A DNA stretch of 64,000 nucleotides from Peromyscus leucopus (lineage: Eukaryota > Chordata > Mammalia > Rodentia > Cricetidae), in assembly GCF_004664715.2 (NCBI RefSeq), contig NC_051076.1:629800-693799 (forward strand). Reading direction: 5' to 3'. Positions 24,768 through 36,024 of the stretch are shown piece after piece. The first letter of the stretch is position 1, and every line of letters begins with the position of its first letter. Both the position numbers and the translations under genes were made by a program. The notes beneath the pieces are model-generated. The model did no database searches, was not told where the DNA came from, and saw nothing but the letters and a program-made list of their open reading frames with translations.

Positions 24768-27635
24768 CTGATAAAAGTAAATCACAACATTAGACATGTA
24801 ATTAAATCTGAGAAAAACAACAATTATTTCTAAGCACACCATTTCATGAAATGACTAAAATTTAGAATGGCTGTCCTACACTCCTCAACACATTTTTGTA
24901 TTGCACTGGGGATTTAATCAATGCTGGCAGTATAGAATGTGTTAACTTCTACAGACTGAATTTTGTAAAGTCCAGCTGATTGATTGTCTGTTCAGTTATG
25001 CTTCTGTACATGTACCTTTCAGCCCTCACTAGTCTCTGTAACCTGAGCTGTAGCAAAGCTGAAACTTATTTCTAGATACAGAGCTGTTAGAGAAAACAAT
25101 GAGTTCCTAAGACAAAATAAAATCAAGATCATGCCCTAATTAATCCCTGGAAGGGAATTTTTATGCCTGAGTGAATATACTTACTATAAAACCTCAAACA
25201 AAATACAATCCTTAAGATAATTCTAGAAAAGAAATCATTAAATATAGTCGGTACCTAGGGGTTACTAATAGCTGCCATCCTGAGAAATAAAATGTAATAC
25301 ATTGGAAGATTTCAACTTTCATTTAAATTCATTGCTGAGAACCATGTTAAGAAAGATTTTTACTTTAAAAATTAATCTGAGAATATTTCTGTTCTCTCCA
25401 AAGAAATAACTAACTCAAAATGGGATAAAGAAATCTTAAGAAAGGCTCCCCAAAAGATGTTAGGGAATTATTCCTTTAATCTTTCTGTGTTGGTAGGAAA
25501 CAATGGTGGGAGTAATTGGGAATAATAAAAGAACAAAACAATTACTTTCTTCTTGGACTCTGAATTGCACACACATTCTCTATACATGATGACTTGCCTA
25601 ATTATATCCCTTTCAGCCAATACTGAAATTAGTTCATATTCTGTAAGTAGGAACAAGATGATTAGAAAAGAAATGGAAGCAAGGCTCCAGTGACATAAAA
25701 TTAGTCTGGCTTTGAGATTTCTTATTGATAAAGATACCACAGGTATTATGTATAATTCAGAGTTAAAAACTAGACAAATTCCTGGAATTGGCCCTTAGTC
25801 ACTCTAAGTACTGCAATGCACATTTAATGTGCAATTTTAATAATTACAGCAAATATCTATATTTTATTATAGAAAAAGCATTTCCCATATATTCTCCGGT
25901 TTATTCACAAGGAAATCTCTGTGATGCTGATATTTGAAAACCCTAAAAGCCTAATTTCTGGATAAGGATATCTGATGTGATACATGCTAAAATGACTTCT
26001 CAAACATCATATGTGAGTTCTGGAGTGAGGGACACCACTATGCATAAACATGGCTTCATCCTCTCCACATGAGCATTCTGCACATCTCTCACGTCTCGTA
26101 CAGTTTAATTCTTTGCATATTTCTAGAAAGGAAATGTTCTCACTGAGTCTCGGACCCAGCAGCACTAAGGCAATTCAATGAATCAGATGTGTTATATGAG
26201 CCAGATAATAGTCCTAAATATTTGATCAAACAAAAACCAATAGACTACAGAGGTTCAAACCATGTGTTTTGTATGATTATTTAAAATTTTAAAATAGCAA
26301 CTATCATACTAAGAACCAGTTTCATAGGTAATTAATAACTTTTTCTAAAAAATAGATATATAAAAATGCCATCGAGATTGACACAATTAGCATGTAAAAA
26401 CTGACTTATTTTAATTTGAATAGGTTTTGATAACAATATTATTTCCTCAAAAATAATATGATCAATTATGTAAAAAACAAAACAAAACATGAGTTTGAGG
26501 AGAACTAAGGTGGCCTTTGCTTTGCAGTGAATAGACAATGAGTTGTGTCTGACAGATGAAAAGATAATTGAAATCCTTTGCTTTTAATTAAATGAGAAAG
26601 CATTATTACATCAACATTGGTGAAATACAATACACATGGCTCCTAACAGAAGAAATTAAAGGAATAACTGCATCCATATTTATTCTTCAAGGCTCCACCT
26701 TCAAGAGATAATGGGTGAGAGGAATTTCTTAAAAGGTTAAGGCTTCAGGGCATATAGTCTTCCTTTATCTTCCTTGTATTACTTCATGAGCATGAAAGAG
26801 ACAACTGTAATAATAGCAACAGACAAAAACTATTCCATCTGATTCTGTCATCCTAAACCACCTAAACCTCAAGATATTTTCCACATTTGGTCAATGTGTT
26901 TGATGTTTGGACAAAAACAGTCCTTTTCTCTTTACTAAATTAAATTAAAACCATAGCTAAAGAAATTCTGCTTCCTAAAAATTGTGCTGTTTCTTTGAGA
27001 ATCTGTTTTTGTAACCTAGCCTCCCCTGTAGATGTGGGTATAATAATAACTATTCTTCTTGAATATTAACAAAAAATTCCTCTCAAGAAGGCAGCCAGCA
27101 ATAAAGAAGGACCACCAATTAACAGCAGTCATGCGTACATTTCTGCTGAAACAAAACAAAACAAAACTGGGTATTATTGTAAGTTCCAAATGCAGGGAAT
27201 GAGAAATAAGGCCACTTAATAGATACAACCAAGGGGCTAGTACTGTCTTTGGTTCTGAGCACAGAGAAAATTAGCATTGTGAAAGAACAGAAAATCTAAC
27301 GATATGAACTTCTTTGGAGACAACTGTGGATTGTATCAGTGTGCTCTGCATTAACACGCTGCAGAGCACATGATAAGTCACCCAGAAAGGAGGACATTTA
27401 ACTTCCATTTCCATACAATTTACTTTGGTGCTACAAGTAATTTTAAAAATATGTCATAGAAATTGATGGGGGAAGAAACAGAATCAACAAAAATAACAAG
27501 AAGACAAAAACATACCCAAAACAAAACCCTACATAAGACAGGATAATATTACCAATACAATTAATATTAACATATTGTAATTCAACCAGCTCTATTCCCT
27601 GCTCCCCACCCTACCATAAAACAAGTGATTTTTAC
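24768..27635 (-). other. KIAA0825: KIAA0825 intron between second and third coding exons
   Basis: This 2868-base intron has GTAAAA at 27635 and TATCAG at 24768 on the minus strand. It is AT-rich and I see no clear SINE, LTR or L1. A very decayed antisense ID-like stretch may lie at about 24900-24955. Nothing else is recognisable. Confidence 0.85.
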
Positions 27636-27804
27636 CATTATTTTCAGGAATTTTATCAAATCTCCATGGGAAATGGATGGTGACTTAGATGAATTATAAT
27701 TATAGTTAGTTAGCCATGTGAAGCAGTCCGCTGTTGTTTGCAGCTGCACATCTGGACAGAGTTTGTTTACTTCAGACTGTATTTCTTCAATGCAATGCTC
27801 TATG
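27636..27804 (-). CDS. KIAA0825: KIAA0825 ortholog, second coding exon (residues 44-100)
   Basis: The minus strand shows a polypyrimidine acceptor (TTTCTTCTTTGTAG) followed by C, which completes serine 44, and then 56 codons beginning [17 protein letters not shown]. It includes [14 protein letters not shown] and [12 protein letters not shown] and ends ATG|GTAAAA at 27636/27635, phase 0. Length is 169 bases. Human KIAA0825 has a collinear segment (SIKHCIKEIQSEINK, then WLTNYNY, then SHGDLIKF) by my recollection. The reading frame continues into the intron without an immediate stop, but the donor and the homology stop agree. The segment is hydrophilic and predicted helical, with several cysteines and no recognised motif. 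Confidence 0.93.
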
Positions 27805-28325
27805 CTACAAAGAAGAAAAATAATTATTTGGTAGGATGCAGGCAATGCCATCTCACAAGATTATCGGTTCTTAAATGTTTACATGTTATGTGACTGTATA
27901 TAATCTATACTTTATAGAATATCCACATGATATTAAAATAGCAAGAAATGGGTTATTCATTTTCATTCATAGTTGGAAACAGTTCAAATTTTTATAGTAA
28001 TACTGTAATTGGAGAAATATGAAATATCCTACTCCTTGGAGAGGAAACAGAAGTTCCTTTGCATTAAAATACACATGAGGCACCGATGTAATGCTTTAAT
28101 GGCACTGTTGATTAGCAAATAGAAGCAGAGAATACACCTGATGGCTGTGAAAATCAGAACCATACATTATATGCCAAAAGGCATAAATGACGGTATGTGG
28201 AAGACTTCAATCAATGGAAGAGTAAAAAGTCAAGAAGCAATTACAGAAAGCTTGGAATTTGTAACACAATATACAGAGTATTAGTACAGCTAAACACTTC
28301 TGTTGACATCCAGTTTATTCTAAAA

Positions 28326-28348
28326 ATATATATATATATATATATATA
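28326..28348. repeat. (AT)n microsatellite
   Basis: About 11 AT units. Confidence 0.95.
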
Positions 28349-29279
28349 AACTGTACATAAAAAGGCTGGACGAAAAGAAAACAAATGTTAATAGTAATGA
28401 TATATGTGTGATGACTGGATGAAGTTTAAATTTTACTTTTTCTCTATTTCTAAATGTTTATATAGCCAAAGATGAGCCCAATTTACAAAAAAGTTTTCAA
28501 AAGATAAAATTAAGTTTAAGATATGTATCTGTTTTAAAATTTGTATTCATAAATGTAATTAATATCTCTATATAATTTTTGTATCTATGTTTATAAATCT
28601 TCTATGGGGCAAACTGGTGACCCCAAAGATCTTGGCATGTCTAAAGCACAAGAACAGGAATGTTTATAGAAACAGGTAACTTTGACATAGAATTTACCCA
28701 AATTTGACAGTTACACAATTTTCTCTTAACACTATCAAGGAAGATTTGTTAGTAAAAGATAAAGTCACTACTTTGAAAGTGATAATTAATAATTAAATAA
28801 TAATCAAATAACTAATAATTAGAAAGTAATAATTAGTTGTTATTAATTACAGGTTTCACGGGATAGGACTATATGGAGTTTAGAGGCCAAGTTCTGTTTA
28901 TTAAAACTGATGTTCACATCCCTGAAATTTATTAGGTATGGGTTGCCAGAGTGAAGCTTTCCAGGAGACTTCTGAACATGAGTGAATTTAAATGATGTTA
29001 TCTTGAAAAAAATAAATTCTGGAAATCAAAGAGCCTTTTCATGAAAACAAAGAACTTTTAACAATACCTCCTCTGGCCACAGTTGCTGACTTTCCTGAAG
29101 GGTTGATCTTACTCAGAAATGCCAGTTCTGGGTCAGACAAGAGACTGACATGCATTTTCTTTCTTATTTAAGCTTTTCTATGGACTGAGAAACACAATGC
29201 CCTAGGCATACATCTCAACTCTAGATACCCTTTATCAAAAGTTTGCATTATAGCATCCTCATGTAGCATGAATCTTCAA

Positions 29280-29746
29280 TGGTCTTATTAATAAAAACAA
29301 ACCCAGGGCCAGGTATTGGTGTGAATGCTGGAAGATCAGAGAGACAGAACAGGCCACAGCCACCTCACCTCGCAAATTCCTCAGTTGATCCTGTTTGCTC
29401 AGACCGGAAGCCTCTCAGTCCTCATCCAGAATTAATCTCAGCTGAACTGTGCTGCTCAAAGTCTAAAAGCTTAACCAAGGCTAAAAGCTTCTAGTTTCTG
29501 GTCCTCATGCCTTATATACCTTTCTGCCTCCGGCCATCACTTCCTGGGATTAAAGGCATGAATCTCCATGCTTGGCTGTTTCCAGTGTGGCCTTGAACTC
29601 ACAGTGATCTATGCCTCCAGAAGGCTAGGATTAAAGGTGTGAGTGCCACCATTTTCTAGCCTCTGTATCTAGTGGCTGTTCTGTTCTCTGACCCCAGATA
29701 AGTTTATTAGGGTGCACAATATTTTGGGGAACACAATACCACCACA
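29280..29746 (+). mobile_element. Composite LTR-like repeat with two antisense B1-like blocks
   Basis: It starts TGGTCTTATTAATAAAAACA, continues cagggccaggtattggtgtg and gaagatcagagagacagaac, and ends caataccaccaca. It carries antisense B1-like blocks at about 29550-29610 and 29612-29660. Same family as 16635-17065. Confidence 0.7.
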
Positions 29747-30112
29747 TCCTCACATGCTTCATTCAGTGAAACCTAATAGAGTGAGTCACTTGAATGGGAA
29801 GGATTCAGCAACCACTCTCAGTTTCAGTCAGGGCTAGCCCTCTCAGCTTATCTCCAACATTTGAATCTCAGCAGAGGTCAGGAACTGTGCTTCTAAGAGT
29901 GTGAAGCCTCCAGAGTGTTGGATACTTCACTAATTTGTCCAAACACTGATAAAGGGATTAAGCAGTTGCATTGCAGGATCCTCCCTCAGGACTAGGAACC
30001 AAAGCAGCTGCACATCCTTTCCCTGGATTTTGTTTTCAGTGGCCTATAAAATATCTTGTCAATCTGTCATTCACAGACCATGTATGCATCTTGTTTTAAA
30101 AACTCAATTATT

Positions 30113-30258
30113 GCCGGGCGGTGGTGGCGCACGCCTTTAATCCCAGCACTTGGGAGGCAGAGCCAGGCGAATCTCTGTGAGTTCGAGGCCAGCCTGGGCT
30201 ACCAAGTGAGTTCCAGGAAAGGCGCAAAGCTACACAGAGAAACCCTGTCTCGAAAAAC

Positions 30259-30312
<54 letters not shown>
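30113..30312 (+). mobile_element. Young B1 SINE with 58-nt poly(A) and perfect target-site duplication
   Basis: The body starts gccgggcggtggtggcgcac and ends accctgtctcgaaaaacc. A uninterrupted run of 58 A (30260-30317) follows. Direct repeats of aaaaactcaattatt lie at 30098-30112 and 30313-30327 (the A part overlaps the tail). The near-consensus body and long pure tail indicate a very recent insertion. Confidence 0.95.
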
Positions 30313-30320
<8 letters not shown>

Positions 30321-31280
30321 AATTATTTGATTTCATGTCAAATTATTATATAAAAGGCTACTTTCAAGATTTCAGTTCCCGAGTATGTCATCTTACCTAA
30401 CAAATCATCTTCTTTAATTGAGGTCAAAATTAAACAAAAAATTAACTTTATACATTTTAAAGGTAGGATTTTCAACGATTGTATTTCAAATATTTTCATG
30501 TATGTGTAGTAATCCTGTCAACAGATCTTAGTCTAAGTTTTCTTAGATAGCATGTGTTGTTATTTGAATTAAATATTTCCTAACTGTAAATTACTTTAAA
30601 TTTCCTTTAGTAACAAGGTCAGTTAAGAAAATATTACCATTATAATGCAATGAACAGTAATACAATAAGCATAATTATTGTTAGGACTCAAATATTAATA
30701 CAAAATTTAAAGAGTCTAACAAATATTAGACTTGCCTTTCTAAATAGCCCAAATACTCCAATTGAGAACATACTTGGTTTAGTGAGATATTCTTAAAGCA
30801 TCTGTCTAGGTATTTTTGTGTATTAGTGTCACTGGAAAAAGAAAAAAATTTAATCATCATCCCAACTATAGGATGATTAAGTGAGGAATATAATCATGAA
30901 TTTACAGTAGAATTACACTTTCTAACATGAAAATATGTAACAAACATAATCCTGATGAGAAGATAAATATGAAAGGACACAGTATGGCAATATTCATGTT
31001 ATCATTTGAAAGAATAACTTCATACAATGCCACATCATGCCAAGGGCTGAAAACACGGAAAATGAACATGTGAGGAAATGGACTAGAATGGTCCCCACTA
31101 CTCTCTCTGGCAGAGAAAGGATGGGAGGAGATAAAGCTGGGGAGAGGTACATAGAAAGCTTTGGCTGGGCTGATACCATCTTATTTTTCAAACTGGATAG
31201 ATAATGCATAAGTATACACTTCTACGGTTGTACACCATGCCTCTTCATGTTTCAACATTTTTAAACAATTTGTTATTATG

Positions 31281-31282
<2 letters not shown>

Positions 31283-31334
<52 letters not shown>
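31283..31334. repeat. (GT)n(GC)n microsatellite
   Basis: About 21 GT units passing directly into about five GC units. Confidence 0.95.
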
Positions 31335-31338
<4 letters not shown>

Positions 31339-31485
31339 AAGTGTGCCACAGTACACATGTGGAGGTCAGAAGGCAATCTGTGAGAATCAGTTTTCTCCTT
31401 TAACTGTGGACTCTGCAGATAGAACTGTAAGCATCACACTTATGAAGGAAGAGCCTTTACCTGCTGAACCGTTTCACCAACCCCC
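31335..31485 (-). mobile_element. B3/B2-type SINE
   Basis: The plus strand reads cacatgtggaggtcagaagg and, after a diverged middle, 'gcctttacctgctgaaccgt', an antisense B3. The GT run marks its tail side. Confidence 0.75.
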
Positions 31486-31637
31486 TTTTCAATAGTTCTT
31501 AATAAATGTGTATCTTGTACTTTAATTTCAATGATTTAATTATCCATATTAATAATGTGTACAAATGGCTGTTCATAAATAAATTTATGACCAATTTTAA
31601 TGATTCGACATCAAAATGTTTTTCAAGTTTTTTTTAA

Positions 31638-31841
31638 ATTATTGTGTTGTGTGTAGGTCTACATGAGTTTTTGTGTGCCACGTACGTACATACAAAGAGT
31701 CCACAGAAGCTAAAAGAGGGCATCAGATCTCTTGGAACTAGTTAAATGTTGTAGCGTGTTGCTTGAAGTGGGTGCTAGGAACCAAAAACAGGTTCTCCTT
31801 GAGAACACTACATGCTCCTAACTGTTGAGTCATCTCTCCTA
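31638..31841 (-). mobile_element. B2 SINE
   Basis: The plus strand has agagggcatcagatctcttg and gttgagtcatctctcctag, the antisense B2 core and head, with a GT-rich tail side. Confidence 0.78.
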
Positions 31842-32334
31842 GATGACTAAATTTCTTTACTATAAAAAAGGCTTAATTAACAATAGTATTGTATCTGGTA
31901 GACACAATAGGGGCTGAAATACATACTAGAGATACATGCAGTATGATACCACCTCATCCCTAAAGGAATTCTGTCTGGCTGGACAAACAGACCTGTTAGT
32001 AAATAAGCAGAATACAGTAAGACTTGATTAAGAGGTATGTTACAATGTGCTAAGGAAGTACACAGGAAGGAGCCAATAATGTGCCTATAAGAAGTATTGA
32101 AATGGCTTGTCCTGGTAGAAAACATTATATGAAAGGATACTGAACTATAACAAAGAAAGAAATTACAACATAAACTCTTATTACCTAAGCCTAAGCTCTT
32201 GTAAATACTGCTGCATAATTTAAAATCCAATCTTTTCAATCAAGTCATAAAATAGTTAAAAAGAAAGTAAAACTTACAAAAAAGGCATAAGGTTAAAATA
32301 CATGCATGTATGTTTTCAATGACTGTTAGAATAT

Positions 32335-32695
32335 TTTTCAAAGTTTTATTAGTTCTTTGAGATTTTCAAACAACATATTTTTATCATATATACCCCTCTC
32401 TCCACTTCTGCCAGATCCATCCCTCCTTCTCTACCCACCCAACTTTGTGTCCTCTATTTTTCCAAATACCTAAAGAACATTTTGTGTTGTTCATATACTT
32501 CACTGGAGTGTGGTCAATCAACCAGGACCACACCCTTAAAGAAAACTGACACTCCCTCTCTTAGCAGCCATCAATTGCCAATAGCTCCTTAGCAAAAGGT
32601 AAAACTTTGTCCCCACCTCCACCAAACGCTCCATGCTGAGATTTTTGTGTGGCTTGTGGAGGCTGTCATAATCACTACAAGTTTATGTGTGCAAT
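32335..32695 (-). mobile_element. L1 (Lx-type) 3' fragment, antisense
   Basis: A polypyrimidine block (ccatccctccttctctaccc) is followed by 'ggagtgtggtcaatcaacca' and ccatcaattgccaatagctc, matching the antisense rodent L1 3' region as recalled. Boundaries are approximate. Confidence 0.55.
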
Positions 32696-33239
32696 AGGCC
32701 TTCAGTGTTCAGAAAAGCTTGTTTCCTGTGTTAATCACCATTGAATCACAGGACACAGAAAATAAACCCACATGGAAGCTACAGCTTTACTGGGTAAAGG
32801 GCTGGAAGGTGCTGTGCACATTCCCAAGGACAATAGTGATCATCAGTCTGACCCAGTTATTAACCTGGCAAGGGACAACAACCAGCCTGGCAAGACACAA
32901 CCACCTGTACAACAGGGGCATGGCTGTGGAGTAACCAACATCTTGCTGATTAGAGTCAAGGCCAACTCCACAAGATGATACTCATATCTTTCACTGTTAC
33001 TGGGGCTAAGAACCTATGGGTTAGAGGCACTAAGGGAGACCCTACTACTCCAATTCTGCTAAGTAGCCATAGTGACAAACTGACTCCTAGTGACTCATTG
33101 TTATACCCATAATTTAGTGTACCTCTCAAAACTCATCAAAGAAGCATATTTTTGCAGGCAATGCCAATTAACACAGACTCTTAGAATATTTTTAAAATTT
33201 ATATTTCATAAATCCCAGCAGAAGGCATACAGTAAGATC

Positions 33240-33825
33240 AATGTATTATTTTTATTGTGTATTTTTAATACTTTTAAAATTAAAATAGAATTGCATCACT
33301 TTCCTCCTTCCTTTTCCTCCCTCCAGACCCTCCCTTAACTCTCCCTCTCAAATTGATAGCCTCTTGTCTTTATTATTGTTATGTACATACACAGATATAT
33401 CCTGCTGCATCCCTTTCTGTTGTTTGTGTGTATATGGTTTCAGGACTTTGTATTAGATAGTAAATCTTTGTATTAGATAATAAATCTACCCTTCATCAAA
33501 GAAACTTTTCTTGACAGCAAATGGGGACCATCACAGAAAACCACCCCTAGACACAGTGCAGAGATCAACAGATTATGGGAAGATTTGCCCCAACAGATGC
33601 ATCTATGGATGAAGGAATGTCTCAGGAGAAGCAGAAAAACCATAAGAATTAGAGGACCAGGAAACCTGCTGTGAAACAGTCTGACCTGGAAATGGCTGCA
33701 TAAACAAGACCAGAACACACCACCATCAAAAGACAAGCTAACTCGGAACAGGGAAGTTCATGGGTATCATCTCTAGACAACTACAGGCAACCAATGACTC
33801 AGGGAGAAGAATTAGCATCCCCCAG
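33240..33825 (-). mobile_element. L1 (Lx-type) 3' fragment, antisense
   Basis: It begins with a T/A-rich stretch and a ctccttccttttcctccctc block, then 'accatcacagaaaaccaccc', agaggaccaggaaacctgct and ctagacaactacaggcaacc. It is homologous to the segment at about 52940-53690. Confidence 0.55.
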
Positions 33826-34403
33826 GCATGAGCCCCCTTACTGATTATGAAAGAAATCAAATCATTTATGTTGAATTATGTTCTATTTCAGAGATGTTTT
33901 ATTAATTTCAGAAAGTTATAACTACACTTCTAGGGGAAAAAAAAACCAGCCTTGATACCAAATTCCTTGCAAGCTGTTTCTAGAGGCCAGTGATGTGGGA
34001 TAGCAACTGACTGTGGTTGTTAGCCTCTACTATGCTGGAGGTAGGATGGGAAAATGAGTGGAAGTCAGTCAGTCCCTGCAAAGCGTTCTTCCAGAGCACG
34101 CATGGAAGCTGTCTATCTGCAGCTTCCATCACCCACAGACATCAGACTGCCTTCGTCAGGTTTTCACTACCCATCAGACACTCTCCGTAGAGCTGCCAAG
34201 CCTTAGCCTAGACTGGCTTCCCAAGTTCAGAGGTCTCTCAGTCTGAGGACCTGTCAGGTTCTCTAACTCTCCAGCATGCAGAGAGTCTTTGGTCAACTAG
34301 TCAATCTCTAATCCTGCAAACCAGCCTTTAAAAAGAAATCTCTTTTTATAATTTTATGCTGAGTTTATTCTGAAGTCCTTATCCAGTGAAGCAGGTACAG
34401 TGC

Positions 34404-34744
34404 TGTAAGATATTTTGTGTTCTAACAAATGAAGCTTGCCTGGAGATCAGAGGGCAGAGCCAGCCACTAGTTAACCATAGAGGCCAGGCAGTGGTGGCTC
34501 ACACCTTTGATTCTAGCACATGGGAGGATCATGCCTTTGATCTCAGCACTAGGGAGGTGGAGAAAGGAATAGGAGGTGGGTGGAGACAGGAGACCCATTC
34601 AGTCTGAGGATTTATAGAGACAGGATGTCCTATTTGGTCTGAGATTTCATAGAGGCAAGAAGTTTCTGGTGGCTGCTGCTCTGCATTTCTGATCTTTCAG
34701 CTTTCACCCTAATATCTGACTCCAGGTTTTTATTGTTAAGGCTA
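34404..34744 (-). mobile_element. Composite LTR-like repeat, reverse orientation
   Basis: Its reverse complement starts near ttaacaataaaaacctggag, then tcagatattagggtgaaagc, and ends gttagaacacaaaatatctt. It contains two B1-like blocks (around 34486-34525 and 34527-34560 on the plus strand). Same family as 16635-17065. Confidence 0.68.
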
Positions 34745-35071
34745 ATTAGGATCACATTTCAGTATAGAGGTCAGATTTTAGGAGACCTTAGTCCATTTCT
34801 AAGACTTATTAGACTCTCTTCTCCTACTCTCAGCTTGACTTACAGTAAGTAAAGCTTGAAAATATACTGGAAAGTAAAAGCAAATTTTAAAATTGTCAAC
34901 ACATCTGAAATGTTCAAGTTATTGGAATGAGTTCCTTAACAATCATCAAATGGAGCTAATGGACAAAGGTATAAGGGGAGCTGAAGATACACAGACAAGT
35001 GGACTAAGGAGTGAGGACCACCCTAAACACTCGAAAGAACACAGCTAATAGAGACAGACAGTGACAGAGAA

Positions 35072-35549
35072 TGTGGTGTTTGAATAAAACACACCCCCAT
35101 AGGTTACATGTTCGAGTATCTGGACAATATTTGCATAAATAAGACCATAACAATGGAAATATCAACAGGCATGTTCATGGACCTATTTAGGAAGTATTAG
35201 GAGGTGTGGTTTTGTTAGAGGAGTTAAGCCTAAGCCATGGGGCAGAGGAGAATTTTGAGATTTCAAAAGATTCCCACTATTCCCAGTGCGTCTTTCAAGC
35301 TTCCTGCTAAGTTTTTGTTACAGGGTAGGAGAGGATTTTGAGGTTTCCAAGCCTCACACCATTGCCAGCACTTTCTTCCAGCCTCCTGCTTGCAATCTAG
35401 ATTCGAACTCTCAGCTGTTCCTGCCACTGTGCCTTTCTATGCCATCAGGACTCCAACTCCCTGAACCTGGAAACCCAACTAAAAGCCTTCTTTTATAAGT
35501 TATCTTCGTCATGGTGTTTTACCACAACAATAAAGAAGAAACTAAGGCA
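35072..35549 (+). mobile_element. ORR1-type MaLR LTR with internal 83-bp duplication
   Basis: The order is tgtggtgtttgaataaaaca, attaggaggtgtggttttgt, ccattgccagcactttcttc and 'cttcgtcatggtgttttacc' with a terminal aataaagaagaaactaagg, as in rodent ORR1 LTRs. The gag.attttgag word occurs at about 35248 and 35331. Confidence 0.72.
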
Positions 35550-35996
35550 GGAGATGTTTGTGCAGCAGATATGAGAAAGAATGACAGTGAGGAGATAGCA
35601 AGAGAGGATGAGAAAGAGAGAAAGACAGACATTCATCTTCATAGTCTTTCTATTCAATGCCACCTCTATCTACAGGTAGCACCAGACTTCATGTTCCAAA
35701 CTTGGTAGGATGATTGGAGAAAATTGAAAAGTGAGAACTCTGTATTGGGCCAGAAGTTGAGGTGACTGAGCTGCTTAAGGCCAGCATCCTTGTCAGGAGA
35801 AGAGTGATACAATGGCCTGGTCAGAAGAAAAGACAATGTGGCTTTGTAACGTCTGACGAGATTTTAGTGGTAATGAAGCAGGTGGCCCTTTCTGTTTTCT
35901 TTCCCTGTCTGGTCTTGCTTAGTAGGCTGGGGCAAGGGACAGAGATTCTACCATATAGAGTATCAAGTCCAAATCAAACTGCAATCACAGGGAGCT

Positions 35997-36024
35997 AAAA
36001 AAAAAAAAAAAAAAAAAAAAAAAA
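35997..36024. repeat. Poly(A) run
   Basis: Twenty-eight A residues directly after ggagct; the body on its 5' side is not recognised and may be an old retrocopy. Confidence 0.9.
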
